A stretch of DNA of 64,000 nt from Cyclobacteriaceae bacterium (GTDB taxonomy: Bacteria; Bacteroidota; Bacteroidia; Cytophagales; Cyclobacteriaceae): contig JANQSI010000006.1 in the NCBI GenBank assembly GCA_028284125.1, positions 1-64,000 on the forward strand. Reading direction: 5' to 3'. Positions 63,893 through 64,000 of this stretch are shown one piece after another. The first letter of the stretch is position 1. Each line of letters starts with the position of its first letter. The notes beneath the pieces were generated by a model. That model saw nothing but the letters and a program-made list of their open reading frames with translations. It did not search any database and had not been told where the DNA came from. A program made the position numbers and the translations under genes.

Positions 63893-64000
63893 AGTGTTGG
63901 GTAGTTTCTTAATCTTTTACTGCTCCCCTTTTCCAATGATTGTGTATGATGTCTAAGCTGTACCTGAGCATTAGTCCTGCTGAATTGAGTTCATAAGGAA

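Larger units (their letters stand above)
48368..64000. mobile_element. Integrated element at tRNA-Arg(ACG), left end in view
   Basis: The tRNA is followed within 260 bp by a tyrosine integrase, then by genes with no core-chromosome functions and a different strand composition. No conjugation or phage packaging gene is visible. A direct repeat of the tRNA 3' end marking the right end was not found before position 64000, so the right boundary is unknown. Confidence 0.65.

Overview
This looks like a chromosomal segment of a member of the Bacteroidota, most likely a marine member of the Cytophagales. The evidence is the tRNA-Tyr/Gly/Thr-tuf-tRNA-Trp block, repeated matches to the Bacteroidota promoter (-33 TTG/TTTG, -7 TAnnTTTG), the general lack of Shine-Dalgarno sequences, a LytTR regulator, beta-barrel outer-membrane proteins, a phosphosulfolactate synthase homologue, and a tyrosine integrase of the IntDOT type. 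The species cannot be fixed from the sequence alone.

Positions 1-48 kb are mostly ordinary core chromosome. In order they hold: the tRNA/tuf block; a biotinyl carrier protein; pyrH-frr; nadD-gmk with an ECF sigma/anti-sigma pair; galE, ahcY and birA; rsfS-ftsH-lpxH with a propeller protein and a bestrophin; an efflux set (HlyD adaptor, MacB-type ATPase, TolC) that lacks a permease; an AlkD-like protein; fabH, uvrB-aroE and a DUF368 transporter; a phosphosulfolactate synthase homologue; a capsule/exopolysaccharide operon (glycosyltransferase, Wza-like, Wzc-like, PHP phosphatase); hflX; a chemoreceptor; a PadR-controlled FtsX-type permease; a RES-Xre toxin-antitoxin pair; and asnS facing rpoN. 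Two oddities stand out. At 35.0-35.3 kb, tRNA-Arg(CCT) is followed by four 64-bp tandem copies of its own 3' half carrying an 18-nt insertion. Near 42.9 kb lies a decayed second copy of the asnS 3' end.

From about 48.4 kb to the end of the window the sequence reads as an integrated element. It begins at tRNA-Arg(ACG), followed by a terminator, GTTAAC-containing inverted repeats and a tyrosine integrase. Next come a small HTH-like protein, a 26-residue cysteine-bearing microprotein, an unrecognised 251-residue protein, a single-pass membrane protein, a GC-rich non-coding stretch, a holin-like membrane protein and a secreted SH3-NUC1 nuclease. The non-coding stretch (51321-51761) has at least seven mutually compatible helices closed by a 9-bp terminal stem, and its G-U pairs are consistent only with + strand RNA. 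It is the best candidate here for an undescribed object: a large structured RNA in a mobile element.

From 53.5 to 63.9 kb there are mostly secreted, lipoprotein and membrane proteins of unknown function, a VAO-type FAD oxidase, and at the right edge a small gene behind a clean promoter/palindrome. From about 50 to 59 kb the + strand is G/T-rich whichever way genes point, which sets it apart from the core. No second attachment site was found, so the element may run past position 64000.
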